From Devosia faecipullorum (lineage in GTDB: Bacteria; Pseudomonadota; Alphaproteobacteria; Rhizobiales; Devosiaceae): a stretch of 64,000 bases of DNA. The notes under the pieces are model-generated. The model ran no database searches. It saw nothing but the letters and a program-made list of their open reading frames with translations, and was not told where the DNA came from. A program made the position numbers and the translations under genes. Below are positions 36,366-46,491 of this stretch, piece after piece (position 1 is the stretch's first letter; each line of letters begins with the position of its first letter). The stretch lies in NCBI RefSeq assembly GCF_015158295.1, contig NZ_JACDXV010000002.1:689505-753504 (forward strand). Reading direction: 5' to 3'.

Positions 36366-37676
36366 ATGACTCTTGTGAACCGGCGCACCGCGTTGAAACT
36401 TGGATTGGCGGGCGGCGCCCTTTTGGCCACCGCGCCCATGGCCCTGGCTCAATTGCGTATCGTGGTGGAAGGCGCCAATTTCCAGCCCCTGCCGATTGCC
36501 ATCCCCGACTTCGCCTCGTCCGATCCCAATTTCGGGCGCGAGATTGCCGACATCGTGCGCAACAATCTGCGCCGGTCGGGGCTGTTCCTGCCGCTCGATC
36601 CTGCGTCGCTGCCGGTGCGGGTGGGCGACGTCAACGCCACGCCTGACTTCAATGTCTGGCGCACCGCCAATGTCGATGGCGTGGTGATGGGTGCGGTCGA
36701 GCGCGGCGGGCAGATCAGCGCCTCGGTGCGCGTCTGGGATACCCAGCAGGCCAGCCAGGTCGTGGGCAATAGCTATGCGACCGACCCCAATTCGGCGCGC
36801 CGTATTGCTCACCAGATTTCCGATGCGATCTATTCCCAGCTATCGGGCGGCACAGGCTATTTCGATACCCGTGTCGTCTATGTTGCCGAGAGCGGCCCCA
36901 AGGCCAATCGTACGCGGCGGCTGGCGATCATGGATCAGGACGGGGCCAATGTGAGCTACCTCACCGATGGTTCGTCCATGGCGCTGACGCCGCGCTTTTC
37001 GCCCAATGGCGACATGCTGACCTATATGAATTTTGCCGATGGCAATCCGCAGGTCTATCTGCTGCAACTCTCCACCGGCCGCCAGCAGCGCCTGGCCTCG
37101 GTGGGTGCGATGACCTTCGCGCCCCGCTTCTCGCCCGACGGCGGCACGGTGGCGTTTTCGGTCGAGCAGAGCGGCGCGACCAATATCTATGCGGTTTCGA
37201 CCAGCGGCGGACAGCCGACGCAATTGACCTCTGGCGCGGCCATCGATACCGGCCCGTCCTATTCGTCCGATGGCAGCCGGATCGTTTTCGAAAGCGATCG
37301 GGGCGGCTCGCCGCAAATCTATCTGATGGGTGCCGGCGGCGGTAATCCGCAGCGCATCAGCTATGGACAGGGCTCGTATTCGACCCCGGTCTGGTCGCCC
37401 AGCGGCAATCTGATCGCCTTTACCCGCCAGTCGGGCGGCCAGTTCCATATCGGGGTCATGAATGCCGATGGCTCGGGCGAACGCCTGCTTTATTCGGGCT
37501 ATCATGCCGAGGGACCGACCTGGGCTCCCAATGGCCGGGTGATCATGTTCTTCCAGGATCCCGGCGGCAATGATGGTCCGCGCCTGATGAGCGTTGATAT
37601 CTGGGGACGCTCGGTTCAGACCATTCCCACCGAAAGCTATGCTTCCGACCCGGCCTGGTCGGGGCTGCGCCGCTAA
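36366..37676 (+). CDS. tolB: Tol-Pal system beta-propeller protein TolB
   Basis: A 436-residue protein with an N-terminal domain (LRIVVEGANFQPLPIAIPDF) and a C-terminal six-bladed propeller with TolB/PD40 repeats (LTPRFSPNGDMLTYMNF, FAPRFSPDGGTVAFS). The signal peptide starts NRRTALKLGLAGGALLATA, a twin-arginine-like motif rather than a plain Sec signal. I chose ATG 36366 because the signal begins there; the frame is open from 36297. TolB binds Pal and TolA. Confidence 0.93.
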   Translation: MTLVNRRTALKLGLAGGALLATAPMALAQLRIVVEGANFQPLPIAIPDFASSDPNFGREIADIVRNNLRRSGLFLPLDPASLPVRVGDVNATPDFNVWRTANVDGVVMGAVERGGQISASVRVWDTQQASQVVGNSYATDPNSARRIAHQISDAIYSQLSGGTGYFDTRVVYVAESGPKANRTRRLAIMDQDGANVSYLTDGSSMALTPRFSPNGDMLTYMNFADGNPQVYLLQLSTGRQQRLASVGAMTFAPRFSPDGGTVAFSVEQSGATNIYAVSTSGGQPTQLTSGAAIDTGPSYSSDGSRIVFESDRGGSPQIYLMGAGGGNPQRISYGQGSYSTPVWSPSGNLIAFTRQSGGQFHIGVMNADGSGERLLYSGYHAEGPTWAPNGRVIMFFQDPGGNDGPRLMSVDIWGRSVQTIPTESYASDPAWSGLRR

Positions 37677-37699
37677 GTCCGGCGGCACTCTGCGCCAAC

Positions 37700-37731
37700 G
37701 AGCCATCCCGGCGGACGGGATGGCTCTTTTT
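37700..37731 (+). terminator. Rho-independent terminator of the tol operon
   Basis: An 11-bp perfect stem GAGCCATCCCG / CGGGATGGCTC with loop GCGGA, followed by TTTTT. It ends tolB. The remainder of the 334-base gap to 38010 is A/T-richer and should hold the fasciclin gene promoter, but I see no clear box. Confidence 0.92.
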
Positions 37732-38010
37732 GTTGGCTGCGCCGCTATTGCCGGAACCCTGGCGACCAGGGCTGGTTTTTACGCCGATCCCGCGCTGCTG
37801 GATCAGCGCATCTTTTTGCCGACACAATTACGCAAATAGCGCGCCGATCGCCTTTATATCTTTGATTTTTAAGGGTTAAATTTTTCTGACACGCGGCAGG
37901 TCAGGAAATGATCCAATAAAATGTGATGCCAAACTGTTTTCGGCCCCGGGCCGTAACTGCTCTGTCCCGTGCGAAAACGGGATCAGATTGAAACAGGTAG
38001 GAACCACAAA

Positions 38011-38577
38011 ATGACCCTTTCTCTTCGTGCGCTCTCGGTTGCCGCAATTCTTTCGTTCACGTCGCTGACCGGCGCCGCCGTCATCGCTCAGGACGCGCCC
38101 ATGGTTGGCGGTGCCGCCATGCCGGCAACCAACAACATCATCGAAAACGCTGTCAACTCGGCCGATCACACGACGCTTGTCGCCGCAGTGCAGGCCGCTA
38201 GTCTGGTCGAGACGCTTTCCGGCCCCGGCCCGTTCACCGTGTTCGCGCCGGTCAATGCCGCGTTCGAAGCACTGCCCGCGGGCACGGTTGAAACGCTGCT
38301 GATGCCTGAAAACAAGGATCAGCTGACGGGCGTGCTCACCTATCACGTCATTGCCGGCGACATCCATTCGGCCGATCTGGTGAAGATGATCAATGACAAT
38401 GGCGGGAGCTACAAGGCTGCCACCGTGCAGGGCGGCGAGCTGACCTTCAGCCTCGATGGCGACATGGTCAAGATCACCGATGCCAATGGCGGCACCGCGA
38501 CCGTCACCATTGCGGATGTGGACCAGTCCAATGGCGTGATCCATGTGATCGATGCCGTGTTGCTGCCGGCCTCCTGA
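38011..38577 (+). CDS. Secreted fasciclin (FAS1) domain protein
   Basis: A 188-residue protein with a Sec signal peptide ending near VIAQ and a single FAS1 domain: HTTLVAAVQAASLVETLSG, PFTVFAPVNAAFEALPAG, LTYHVIAGDIHSADLVKM and SNGVIHVIDAVLLP. FAS1 domains are extracytoplasmic adhesion modules. It is monocistronic. Confidence 0.92.
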   Translation: MTLSLRALSVAAILSFTSLTGAAVIAQDAPMVGGAAMPATNNIIENAVNSADHTTLVAAVQAASLVETLSGPGPFTVFAPVNAAFEALPAGTVETLLMPENKDQLTGVLTYHVIAGDIHSADLVKMINDNGGSYKAATVQGGELTFSLDGDMVKITDANGGTATVTIADVDQSNGVIHVIDAVLLPAS

Positions 38578-38743
38578 CAGGTCACTCGAACCCTGGTGCC
38601 GCCTAGCCGGCACCGGGGCTCGCCGGAGCCGTCCTCAATATGGCGTGACGCAATGGACGCTTGCTTGCATATGTGGTCACCTCGTTATGTCCGGTATTGC
38701 CCTATTGCCGCCAGCAGATGACTCCCTCTTGTGGAGATTGCCG

Positions 38744-39229
38744 ATGTCCATGACCCGCCGCACACTTCTGGTCTCCAGCGCTTTTGCCGGCCTTGCTGTC
38801 GCTCTCGGTCTGGAGCGCGCCAGTGCTATCGAGGGCGCGTTTCCCTTTCAGTTGAGTGATGCCGAATGGCAGGCGCGGCTTGAGCCCGCCGCCTATCAGG
38901 TGCTGCGTCACGAAGATACCGAAAGGGCCTATTCGTCGCCGCTGAATGATGAAAAGCGCCCTGGCACCTTCCACTGCGCCGGCTGCGATCAGGCGCTGTT
39001 CGCGTCCGAGAAGAAATATGACAGCGGCACGGGTTGGCCGAGCTTCTGGGACTTCATCGCCGGAGCGATCGGCACCTCCATCGACAATTCGCTCTGGATG
39101 ACCCGCACCGAAGTGCATTGCGCCAATTGCGGGGGGCATCAGGGGCATGTCTTCGAGGATGGTCCGGAACCCACCGGATTGCGTTATTGCATCAACGGAT
39201 TGGCGCTGCGCTTCGTGCCTGCTGGCTAG
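38744..39229 (+). CDS. msrB: Peptide-methionine (R)-S-oxide reductase with Tat signal
   Basis: A 161-residue protein. The N-terminus MTRRTLLVSSAFAGLAVAL is a twin-arginine-type signal, implying a periplasmic enzyme. The MsrB domain has both zinc CxxC pairs (CAGC and CANC), GTGWPSFWDF and the catalytic cysteine in LRYCINGLALRF. It reduces methionine-R-sulfoxide in oxidised envelope proteins. GTGGAG precedes ATG 38744. Confidence 0.9.
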   Translation: MSMTRRTLLVSSAFAGLAVALGLERASAIEGAFPFQLSDAEWQARLEPAAYQVLRHEDTERAYSSPLNDEKRPGTFHCAGCDQALFASEKKYDSGTGWPSFWDFIAGAIGTSIDNSLWMTRTEVHCANCGGHQGHVFEDGPEPTGLRYCINGLALRFVPAG

Positions 39230-39311
39230 GGCAGGTCAATGGTCGGTCAGGCGCCGGTCTTGATCGGCGCGCCTGTCCTCCGCTAAAAGCGGGCAAGAGC
39301 AGAGCGCGCAG

Positions 39312-40031
39312 ATGAAGATTTCCATTGTCGAAGTCGGCCGGGTTCCAGCCGCCTTTCAATCCCGGTTTGATCCGTTCCCCACCATGTTCCGCGCGATGTT
39401 CGAGGAAGCGGGCCAAAGCTTTGCTTTCGAGACTATTCATGTGCTGGACGGGCAAAGTCTGCCGGAGCCGGGAAATCTGGACGGCATCGTCATCACCGGC
39501 TCGCCCGCAGGTGTCTATGAAGATCATGCCTGGCTGGAGCCATTGCGCGGTTTCATTCGCGAGGCCTATGCGGCGGAAACTCCCATGGTGGGGATTTGCT
39601 TCGGCCACCAGATCATGGCCGACGCGCTGGGGGGCGTCGTGGAAAAATCCGCCAAGGGCTGGGGGCTTGGGCGACACAGCTATGATGTCGTCGCGCGGCC
39701 CGTCTTTTTTGAAACAGCGCCTGAGCGCCTCAACCTGCTGTGCTCACATCAGGATCAGGTCATCGTCGCGCCGCCCGAGGCCGAGGTCATTCTGGCATCC
39801 GAATTCACACCCAATGCAGGCTTCGCCTATAGGAGCGGTAAGGCCATCAGTTTCCAACCGCATCCCGAATTTTCCGATGAGTTCACCCGGGCCTTGATCG
39901 ACCTTCGCCGGGACCACGTGGCCGCGCCGGAACTGGAAAAGGCCATGGACTCTCTCACAGCGCCCTCGGACAGCGGGCTTGTACGTGGCTATATCGCGCA
40001 TTTTATGCGCTTGGCGGCGCGCCGGCAATAA
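39312..40031 (+). CDS. Class I glutamine amidotransferase-like protein
   Basis: A 239-residue GATase fold with the nucleophile in GICFGHQIMADALGG, the oxyanion segment VITGSPAGVYED, and the catalytic His-Pro-Glu in FQPHPEF. It is similar to stand-alone GMP-synthase-like GATases. No synthetase partner is adjacent, so the acceptor is unknown. Confidence 0.85.
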   Translation: MKISIVEVGRVPAAFQSRFDPFPTMFRAMFEEAGQSFAFETIHVLDGQSLPEPGNLDGIVITGSPAGVYEDHAWLEPLRGFIREAYAAETPMVGICFGHQIMADALGGVVEKSAKGWGLGRHSYDVVARPVFFETAPERLNLLCSHQDQVIVAPPEAEVILASEFTPNAGFAYRSGKAISFQPHPEFSDEFTRALIDLRRDHVAAPELEKAMDSLTAPSDSGLVRGYIAHFMRLAARRQ

Positions 40032-40091
40032 TAAGGGCTTAACCATATATGGGCGAAGGTCGGCGCTAACCTTTCAGCGTCGGACCTTGGC

Positions 40092-41582
40092 ATGCGTTTC
40101 GATAGTCTCTCCATTACTCAGAAATTGGTTCTCGCCTTTCTCGCCTTTGGTGCTTTAGTCGTCGGGTTCGGGGGCTATGCGCTGGCGCAATTGCTGTCCC
40201 GGGGCGATATGGCGGTCATGGTGCCGCTGGTAATTGCCGGTGCGGCAGCGGCCGCCGGGTGCCTTTCCGTCTTCCTGCTGTTCCAGCGCGTGGTTTCGCG
40301 ACGGCTGGCTCGTCTGGTCGAGATCACCGGGGCGCTGACCGCCGGAGAGACCGAGATCGAGATACCGGCGCAGCGGGCCCGGGATGAACTCACGGTGATG
40401 TTCGACGCCTTTGGCCGCTTCCGCGAGGCCCTGCTGCAACAGGCCGCCATGGAAGCAAGCGAGCGGCAATATAACGAAGAGGCGGGGCAGCGCCGACGCG
40501 CCTCCGACCGGCTGACCGCCGATCTGCAATCCACCTTGCAGGCGGTGATGCGAGGTGATCTGACCCGGCGTGTCGAGGCCGATTATCAACAGGCCGAGCT
40601 GCGCCAATTATCGGCGGAAGTGAATGCGCTGCTGGCGGCGCTGGATGAGGGGCTCACGGCGACCGGCCGAGTGCTCTCCGGCGTGGCCCGTGCTGATCTG
40701 ACGCGGCGCGTCAGCGGCAATTTTACCGGGGCATTCGCCGAACTGCGCGACAATACCAATGCCGTGGCGGACCGGATGGCGCAGGTTATGGGGGATCTTC
40801 AGGAAACGTCGCGGCGCCTCAAGACCGCGACCGGCGAAATTCTGGTCGGCTCCAACGATCTGTCCGAGCGCACCAGCCGCCAAGCGGCCATGGTGGAGCA
40901 AACCTCGGCGACCGTCGAACAGCTCGCCCAGACGGTGAGCGCCAATGCGGGCCGTGCCGAGGATGCCAACCACGCCGTCGGATCCGCCTCGACGATCGCG
41001 GTTGAAAGTGGCGCGGCCATGGATGCGGCGACTCAGGCGATGGAGAAGATTTCGGCCTCTTCGGCCAAGATTTCCAACATTATCGGGCTGATCGACGACA
41101 TCGCCTTCCAGACCAATCTCTTGGCCCTCAATGCTTCGGTGGAAGCGGCGCGGGCAGGGGAGGCGGGCAAGGGCTTTGCCGTGGTCGCGGTGGAAGTGCG
41201 CCGCCTGGCGCAAAGCGCCGCCGAGGCCTCCGCCGACATCAAGCAATTGATCGATATTTCCGCCAAGGAAGTACAGGCCGGCACGCAGGTGGTGCTGCGG
41301 ATCGGCGAGCGGATCAGCGCCCTCAATATTTCAGTGACCGAAAGCGCGTCCCTGATCGGCCAGATCACTGCCGCCAGCCGCCAGCAGGCTCTTTCCATCG
41401 AGGAGGTCAACGTGGCGGTGCGGCAGATGGATGAGATCACCCAGCACAATGCGGCGCTGGTGGATCAGACCAATGCCGCGATCGCCCAGACCGAGGCGCA
41501 GGCCGGTGAACTGGACCGCATCGTTGCGGTGTTCCAGCTCGATGCGGGCCGGAAGCAGGTCGGCAAACGACAGGCTGCCTGA
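40092..41582 (+). CDS. Methyl-accepting chemotaxis protein without a periplasmic sensor
   Basis: A 496-residue protein. Two hydrophobic segments (about residues 10-34 and 41-62) are separated by only a few residues, so there is no periplasmic ligand domain. A HAMP domain and a second HAMP-like region ([20 protein letters not shown]) are followed by the signalling tip ([20 protein letters not shown]). It probably senses a cytoplasmic or membrane-state cue. No che genes are nearby. The C-terminus lacks a clear NWETF pentapeptide. Confidence 0.88.
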   Translation: MRFDSLSITQKLVLAFLAFGALVVGFGGYALAQLLSRGDMAVMVPLVIAGAAAAAGCLSVFLLFQRVVSRRLARLVEITGALTAGETEIEIPAQRARDELTVMFDAFGRFREALLQQAAMEASERQYNEEAGQRRRASDRLTADLQSTLQAVMRGDLTRRVEADYQQAELRQLSAEVNALLAALDEGLTATGRVLSGVARADLTRRVSGNFTGAFAELRDNTNAVADRMAQVMGDLQETSRRLKTATGEILVGSNDLSERTSRQAAMVEQTSATVEQLAQTVSANAGRAEDANHAVGSASTIAVESGAAMDAATQAMEKISASSAKISNIIGLIDDIAFQTNLLALNASVEAARAGEAGKGFAVVAVEVRRLAQSAAEASADIKQLIDISAKEVQAGTQVVLRIGERISALNISVTESASLIGQITAASRQQALSIEEVNVAVRQMDEITQHNAALVDQTNAAIAQTEAQAGELDRIVAVFQLDAGRKQVGKRQAA

Positions 41583-41588
41583 TCGGAG

Positions 41589-41608
41589 GAGGGCGCGCGA
41601 GCGCCCTC
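41589..41608. terminator. Hairpin between convergent MCP and engB genes
   Basis: Perfect 8-bp stem GAGGGCGC / GCGCCCTC with a GCGA tetraloop. It lies after the MCP stop and overlaps the engB stop. The U-run is poor, so bidirectional termination is tentative. Confidence 0.45.
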
Positions 41609-42251
41609 AGTCTTCCAGCAGCATGGCGATCTCAGTGCGCAGCTGGCTGAGGCCAGTGCCCTTCTCGCTTGACGTCTGGATGATGTCGGGATGGGCGGCG
41701 GGCCGCTTGGCGATGATTGCCGCCGTCCTGGTCACGGCGCTTTCGAGATCCTTGGCGGAGGGCTTGTCCACCTTGGTCAGCACCACCTGATAGCTGACTG
41801 CGGCGCGGTCCAGCTCGTTCATGACGCTGAGGTCATTATCCTTGGGGCCGTGGCGGCTATCGACCAGAACATAGACGCGGCGCAGATTGGCGCGACCGGT
41901 CAGATATTTGTGGACGAGCTGGGTCCAGGCTTTGACCTTGGGCTCCGGGGCCTTGGCAAAGCCATAGCCGGGCATATCGACCATGCGCAGGTTTTCGCTC
42001 TGGCTCTCGAAGATGTTGAGCTCCTGCGTTCGGCCCGGCGTATTGGAGGTCCGGGCCAGCCCCGAAGTGCCGCATAGCGCGTTGATCAGGCTGGATTTAC
42101 CCACATTGGAGCGGCCGGCAAAGGCGATCTCGATCCGATCCATGGGGGGCAGGTCGGGAATGCTGACGCAGCCTTTGGTGAAGATGATGGGCCGCGCGAA
42201 GAGCAGCCGGCCACGCTCGATGACGTCGGGTGAATAATCGGGCTGGGCCAT
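41607..42251 (-). CDS. engB: Ribosome biogenesis GTP-binding protein EngB
   Basis: A 214-residue GTPase with G1 [15 protein letters not shown], the arginine/asparagine stretch [16 protein letters not shown]3 DMPGYG and G4 VLTKVDK. It is needed for 50S assembly. The ATG at 42251 gives the standard length; the upstream open frame would cross a hairpin. It follows yidC on the same strand. Confidence 0.94.
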   Translation of the reverse strand: MAQPDYSPDVIERGRLLFARPIIFTKGCVSIPDLPPMDRIEIAFAGRSNVGKSSLINALCGTSGLARTSNTPGRTQELNIFESQSENLRMVDMPGYGFAKAPEPKVKAWTQLVHKYLTGRANLRRVYVLVDSRHGPKDNDLSVMNELDRAAVSYQVVLTKVDKPSAKDLESAVTRTAAIIAKRPAAHPDIIQTSSEKGTGLSQLRTEIAMLLED

Positions 42252-42271
42252 GTTTTCTTTTCCATAAAGCT

Positions 42272-42300
42272 TGGGCCCGCCGGGTTCAGCGGCGGGCCCA
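42272..42300 (-). terminator. Strong hairpin between yidC and engB
   Basis: Perfect 10-bp G/C-rich arms TGGGCCCGCC (42272-42281) and GGCGGGCCCA (42291-42300), just after the yidC stop. There is no long T-run, so it may attenuate read-through into engB rather than stop it fully. Confidence 0.55.
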
Positions 42301-42318
42301 TCATTGTGTGGTTCCGGC

Positions 42319-44154
42319 TTAGCTCTTGCCGGCTTCGTCCGCCGGCTTGGGCTTGCGGCGGAGGAGGCTGTCAACAATATTGCCGAACAGGTTCACCTCG
42401 ACGCCATGGCGCTTCATGATGAACCATTGCTGGGCGATCGAGAGCGTATTGTTCCAGGCCCAGTAGATCACCAGGCCCGCCGGGAACGTGCCCAGCATGA
42501 AGGTGAAGATAACCGGCATCCAGTTGAAGATGGCCGCCTGGGTGGGGTCCGCCGGCGGCGGGTTGAGGCGCATCTGCACCCACATGGTGACGCCCATGAT
42601 GACGGGCCAGACGCCCAGATGCAGGAAGGAGCCAAGCAGCGGAACAGCTGTTGGATTCCATGGGATCAGGCCGAACAGGGTGAAAATATTGGTGGGATCG
42701 GGCGACGCCAGATCCTGAATCCAGCCAAAGAATGGCGCGTGGCGCATTTCCAGGCTGATGAAGATGACAGTATAGAGCGCGAAAAACACCGGGATCTGGA
42801 TCAGCACCGGCCAGCAGCCGGAGAGCGGGTTGATCTTCTCTTTCTTGTACAGCTCCATCATCGCCTGCTGCTGGGCCGCACGGTCGTCCTTGAGGCGTTC
42901 CTGCAGGGCCTTCATTTCCGGTTGCACGCGGCGCATGGCGGCCATGGAGGCATAGGAGCGATTGGCCAGCGGGAAGAACAGGGCCTTGACGATAACGGTG
43001 ACGGCAAGCACGGCGAGGCCGAAATTGCCCAGGATGCCGTAGAGCGTCACCAGCAACCAGTGCATGGGCTTGGTGAGGAAGTGGAACCAGCCCCAGTCGA
43101 TCAGCAATTCGAGGCGGTCGAAGCCATATTGTTCCTGATAGCCATTGATGACCCGGTCTTCCTTGGCGCCGGCGAAGACATAGGCTTCATGGCTGACGGA
43201 GCCGCCGGCCGGAACCACGATCGGCTGGGTCTCGACATAGTTGGACTGGTAAACGGGGCTGCCTGTGGGGGCATTGAAGGCAAAGCGCGCATTGATCGCA
43301 GTGCCGGCCTTGGGCAGAACGGCGGTCGCCCAATATTTGTCGGCCATGCCCAGCCAGCCGGTGGTGGCGGAGAAATCGACCTGCCGTTCGTTCTGGAGGT
43401 CATGATATTTGCGGGCGACATAATTGTTCGCACCCAGCACGCCGATCGGGCCTTCATGCTGGATGAAGAAATTGGCCACCTTGGGATCGCCGTGGCGAAC
43501 GACACGCGCAAATGGGAACAGCGCTATGTCGCCGGTGCCCGTATTCTCGACCGTCTGGGTGACGGTGAAGAGATAGTAGTCGTCCAGTGCGAAGGTGCGG
43601 CGGAAGACGAGGCCCTGGCCATTGTCGTAGCGCAGTGTCACAGGCGTATGGGCGGTCAGCGTCGTTGCCTCGCCGTCCACGCTCCAGACGCTGTTGCTGT
43701 CGGGCAGGGCGACATTGGACCCGGCGGCGGCGACCCAGCCTTGCTCGATGAAATAGGCGTCGGGCAGGCCGGCCGGCTTGAGCAAGGCAATGATGGGGGA
43801 ATTCGGCTCGACGGTTTCGCGATATTGCTTGAGCTCAAGATCGTCGATGCGGGCACCGGTCAGGTTGATGGAGCCTTCGAGGTCCTGCGTCGAGATTTCG
43901 ACGCGTTGGCTTGCAGCCAGGGCGGTGTCGCGATCGGCAAAGGTGGGGGCGCCGGTGGCGGTCTCGTTTGCCCCTGGCTCGGCGCCGGCCTGCGGCATGG
44001 CGAGCTGTTCGGCTTCCGCCTGTTGGGCCGCCCGGATTTCGGCCTGGCGCTGCGCCTGTTCGAGCTGCGGCCCGGCAACGAAGAACTGCCAGCCGAAAAG
44101 CACGATCATGCTCAATACGACGGCCAGGATCACATTGCGATTGTCAGAATTCAT
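42319..44154 (-). CDS. yidC: Membrane protein insertase YidC
   Basis: A 611-residue protein: an N-terminal helix ([20 protein letters not shown]), a large periplasmic domain (about residues 60-350) and the conserved Oxa1 core with five helices ([20 protein letters not shown], then [20 protein letters not shown]). It inserts membrane proteins with or without Sec. It overlaps rnpA by ATGA. No yidD gene lies between rnpA and yidC. Confidence 0.96.
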   Translation of the reverse strand: MNSDNRNVILAVVLSMIVLFGWQFFVAGPQLEQAQRQAEIRAAQQAEAEQLAMPQAGAEPGANETATGAPTFADRDTALAASQRVEISTQDLEGSINLTGARIDDLELKQYRETVEPNSPIIALLKPAGLPDAYFIEQGWVAAAGSNVALPDSNSVWSVDGEATTLTAHTPVTLRYDNGQGLVFRRTFALDDYYLFTVTQTVENTGTGDIALFPFARVVRHGDPKVANFFIQHEGPIGVLGANNYVARKYHDLQNERQVDFSATTGWLGMADKYWATAVLPKAGTAINARFAFNAPTGSPVYQSNYVETQPIVVPAGGSVSHEAYVFAGAKEDRVINGYQEQYGFDRLELLIDWGWFHFLTKPMHWLLVTLYGILGNFGLAVLAVTVIVKALFFPLANRSYASMAAMRRVQPEMKALQERLKDDRAAQQQAMMELYKKEKINPLSGCWPVLIQIPVFFALYTVIFISLEMRHAPFFGWIQDLASPDPTNIFTLFGLIPWNPTAVPLLGSFLHLGVWPVIMGVTMWVQMRLNPPPADPTQAAIFNWMPVIFTFMLGTFPAGLVIYWAWNNTLSIAQQWFIMKRHGVEVNLFGNIVDSLLRRKPKPADEAGKS

Positions 44155-44558
44155 GGTCTCGTGTTCCGTTGGCCGTGGCCTGGATTATTGCGTTTCTTGT
44201 CCGCGTTCTCATCATGCACGCGAACGATAAGGCCGCTCAAATCGGCGACAAGTCTGGCGAAGGGCAGGCTCAGCGCTTCCCGCCGCGCCAGAAGCACATA
44301 GTCATGTCCTGGCCGAAAGTCACGCGCACAGGCCGCCGCAGCAGCCCGAAGGCGCCGTTTTATACGGTTTCTTTCGGGGGAATTGCCGATTTTCTTGGTG
44401 ACGGTATAGCCGATACCGGGTTCTGCGTCATCGGCTGCAATGGCCTGCAAGCCAAACGCAGAGCGCCCGGCGCGATTGCCCCGGGCGGCTTTGAGAAATT
44501 GCGAGCGCCGCTTGAGACGGCGCAATGTCGCTTCAGGCTTGGACGTGTCGGCCGTCAT
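44151..44558 (-). CDS. rnpA: Ribonuclease P protein component
   Basis: A 135-residue basic protein with the RNR-type motif NSPERNRIKRRLRAAAAA and the initial RLKRRSQFLKAARG. It binds the RNase P RNA for tRNA 5' processing. It lies directly behind rpmH, the universal arrangement, and is coupled to yidC. A C-terminal extension rich in Asn/Arg is lineage-specific. Confidence 0.93.
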   Translation of the reverse strand: MTADTSKPEATLRRLKRRSQFLKAARGNRAGRSAFGLQAIAADDAEPGIGYTVTKKIGNSPERNRIKRRLRAAAAACARDFRPGHDYVLLARREALSLPFARLVADLSGLIVRVHDENADKKRNNPGHGQRNTRP

Positions 44559-44573
44559 CCGGCCAGCAATCCA

Positions 44574-44708
44574 CTAGGCCGACAGCTTCTTGCGGCCAAC
44601 GGCACGGCGGCGATTGAGAATCACACGACCGTCCTTGGTTGCCATGCGGGCACGGAAACCGTGACGACGGGCACGCACGAGCTTGGAAGGCTGGTATGTA
44701 CGCTTCAT
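44574..44708 (-). CDS. rpmH: 50S ribosomal protein L34
   Basis: A 44-residue highly basic protein starting [20 protein letters not shown] and ending [12 protein letters not shown], exactly the L34 family length. It lies just upstream of rnpA in the same direction. The 224 bases between 44708 and the flavoprotein gene at 44933 hold its promoter region. Confidence 0.96.
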   Translation of the reverse strand: MKRTYQPSKLVRARRHGFRARMATKDGRVILNRRRAVGRKKLSA

Positions 44709-44932
44709 AACATCAGACCGCGCTTCAGCACGGTTCCTCTTATTGATACTGCTTTACCGCAGAATTGGTCATGCAGGCGAGCAGGTCGTGCCGCCTTCGG
44801 GTTGGGGGGTCTATAGGGAAAAGCGCCCCGCAAGTCAACGCGCCATGCCTGCTTTCTAGGTGCAGTCCCGACAGTTGTCACATGCACCATTCCCCCGCAT
44901 AAGTGAAGGAGCGTTTCTCGTCCAGGCGGGCC

Positions 44933-46372
44933 ATGACTGACCAAATTAGACCCGATCTCTGCATAGTCGGCGCCGGCGCGCTGGGAATTGCGCTGGCGCA
45001 ATATGCCAAGGGGCTGGGCGCGCGCGTGACATTGGTGGATCGAGGCGAGCAGGAGCCTGGCGATGGCCCGCAGCAATCGCTGCGCCTGGCCGCTTTGCAG
45101 GCCAGTGCCGCTTGCGCCCACGCTTTGCGGCATGCTGGGGAATTTGGCCTCGCCAATGCCGATCCGAAAGTCCGCATGAAGGCGGTGCAGGAGCGCGCCG
45201 CGGTCCTCGCCGCCGAACAGGCCCCGATGACCAGCAGGGACCGGCTGACCGCGCTGGGGATCGAGATCGTCGGCGGCGCCGCCGCGTTCCAGGACAGCAA
45301 CAGCCTTTTGGTCGGCGGCATAAATATCCGGCCCCGTGGCGTGATTCTGGCCTTGGGTGCTTCCCCCTTCATCCCCGCTATCCCTGGCCTCGACCGGATC
45401 GACTATTTTACCCCCGACAGCATTCTCGAAAACAATCGCAAGCTGACCCATTTGCTGGTGATCGGCGGCGACGCGGCGGCCCTGAGTCTGGCGCAGGCAC
45501 TCGCCCGGCTGGGCTCGGAAGTGACGCTGGTGCCGCAGGGCGGCATCCTGCCCGGCTGCGACGCCGAAATCACCGCAATGCTGGTGGCGGCTCTGACGGC
45601 GGAGGGGGTCCGGATTGTGGATGGTGGAAGCGTCCGCGAAATCTTGCCCCGGGCGCAAGGCACCGGCGCGGTCGTGGACCTGGCTTCGGGGGAGAGCGAG
45701 GCGCTCGATCTGTCCCACGTTCTGGTGGCCATGGGCCGCAGCGCCGATCTATCGCCGCTCCAGCCGGAAAAGGCGCGGCTGCGCGTCGTTTCGGCTTCGT
45801 CAGGGCAATATGGTCGTGGTGTGCTGGGGGAGACCAGCAATCGCCGTGTCCGGCTTGTTGGGGCAGCTGCCGGGTTTGAGCAATGGAATCACGCCCTTGC
45901 CCATGGGCGGGCGGTGGTCGAGACTGCGCTGTTCGGCGCGCCTTTGGAAAAACTTGCCCCGCAGCCATTTCTTGTCTTGACCGACCCACCCCTGGCGCAG
46001 ATCGGCAGGCTGGCGGCCCCGGCCAAAAGAGATCATGGGGGGCATCTGCTCAGGGCCAGCCTGGTCGAGAACGAACAAGCGAGGGCCCTGGGAGTGTCGG
46101 AGGGATTGGTCAAAGTCGTGCTGGCGTCGGACGGCCAGATCAAGGGCGCCGGGCTGATCGGGCCGGGTGCGTTGGAGATGGCCGCGTTACTGGCATTGGC
46201 GATGGAGAAGCGGCTGGGGCTCGCGTCACTGGCGCGGCTTTCCCTGCCGTCTCCAAACCCGCTTGATAATATTGTTGCGCTCGGGGCGGAGGCTGCTGCC
46301 CTTCGGCCCGTTTCGCCGTGGACGAGGCGCTGGCGCCAGGCGAGGCGGTGGGGCACGGTCTGGAACAGGTGA
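44933..46372 (+). CDS. FAD-dependent oxidoreductase of the lipoamide-dehydrogenase fold lacking the redox disulfide
   Basis: A 479-residue flavoprotein with the N-terminal dinucleotide motif CIVGAGALGIALAQYAKGLG, a second Rossmann motif LLVIGGDAAALSLAQALARL, and a C-terminal dimerisation-like domain (ALVENEQARAL region). At the place where lipoamide or mercuric reductases carry CxxxxC it reads QQSLRLAALQASAACAHALR with no cysteine pair, so disulfide chemistry is excluded. The physiological electron partner is unknown. ATG 44933 is preferred; 44903 (GTG) is possible. Confidence 0.8.
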   Translation: MTDQIRPDLCIVGAGALGIALAQYAKGLGARVTLVDRGEQEPGDGPQQSLRLAALQASAACAHALRHAGEFGLANADPKVRMKAVQERAAVLAAEQAPMTSRDRLTALGIEIVGGAAAFQDSNSLLVGGINIRPRGVILALGASPFIPAIPGLDRIDYFTPDSILENNRKLTHLLVIGGDAAALSLAQALARLGSEVTLVPQGGILPGCDAEITAMLVAALTAEGVRIVDGGSVREILPRAQGTGAVVDLASGESEALDLSHVLVAMGRSADLSPLQPEKARLRVVSASSGQYGRGVLGETSNRRVRLVGAAAGFEQWNHALAHGRAVVETALFGAPLEKLAPQPFLVLTDPPLAQIGRLAAPAKRDHGGHLLRASLVENEQARALGVSEGLVKVVLASDGQIKGAGLIGPGALEMAALLALAMEKRLGLASLARLSLPSPNPLDNIVALGAEAAALRPVSPWTRRWRQARRWGTVWNR

Positions 46373-46491
46373 TCCGCTTCCCGCGCAGAATCGTATCTCC
46401 TCGATGATGTGGGCGAGGGCGCAGATCATAGCGCGCCTCTTTGCGCCGGGGGCTGACGTTCGTCGCATCCCTGGACTATGATCGAGGCGAG

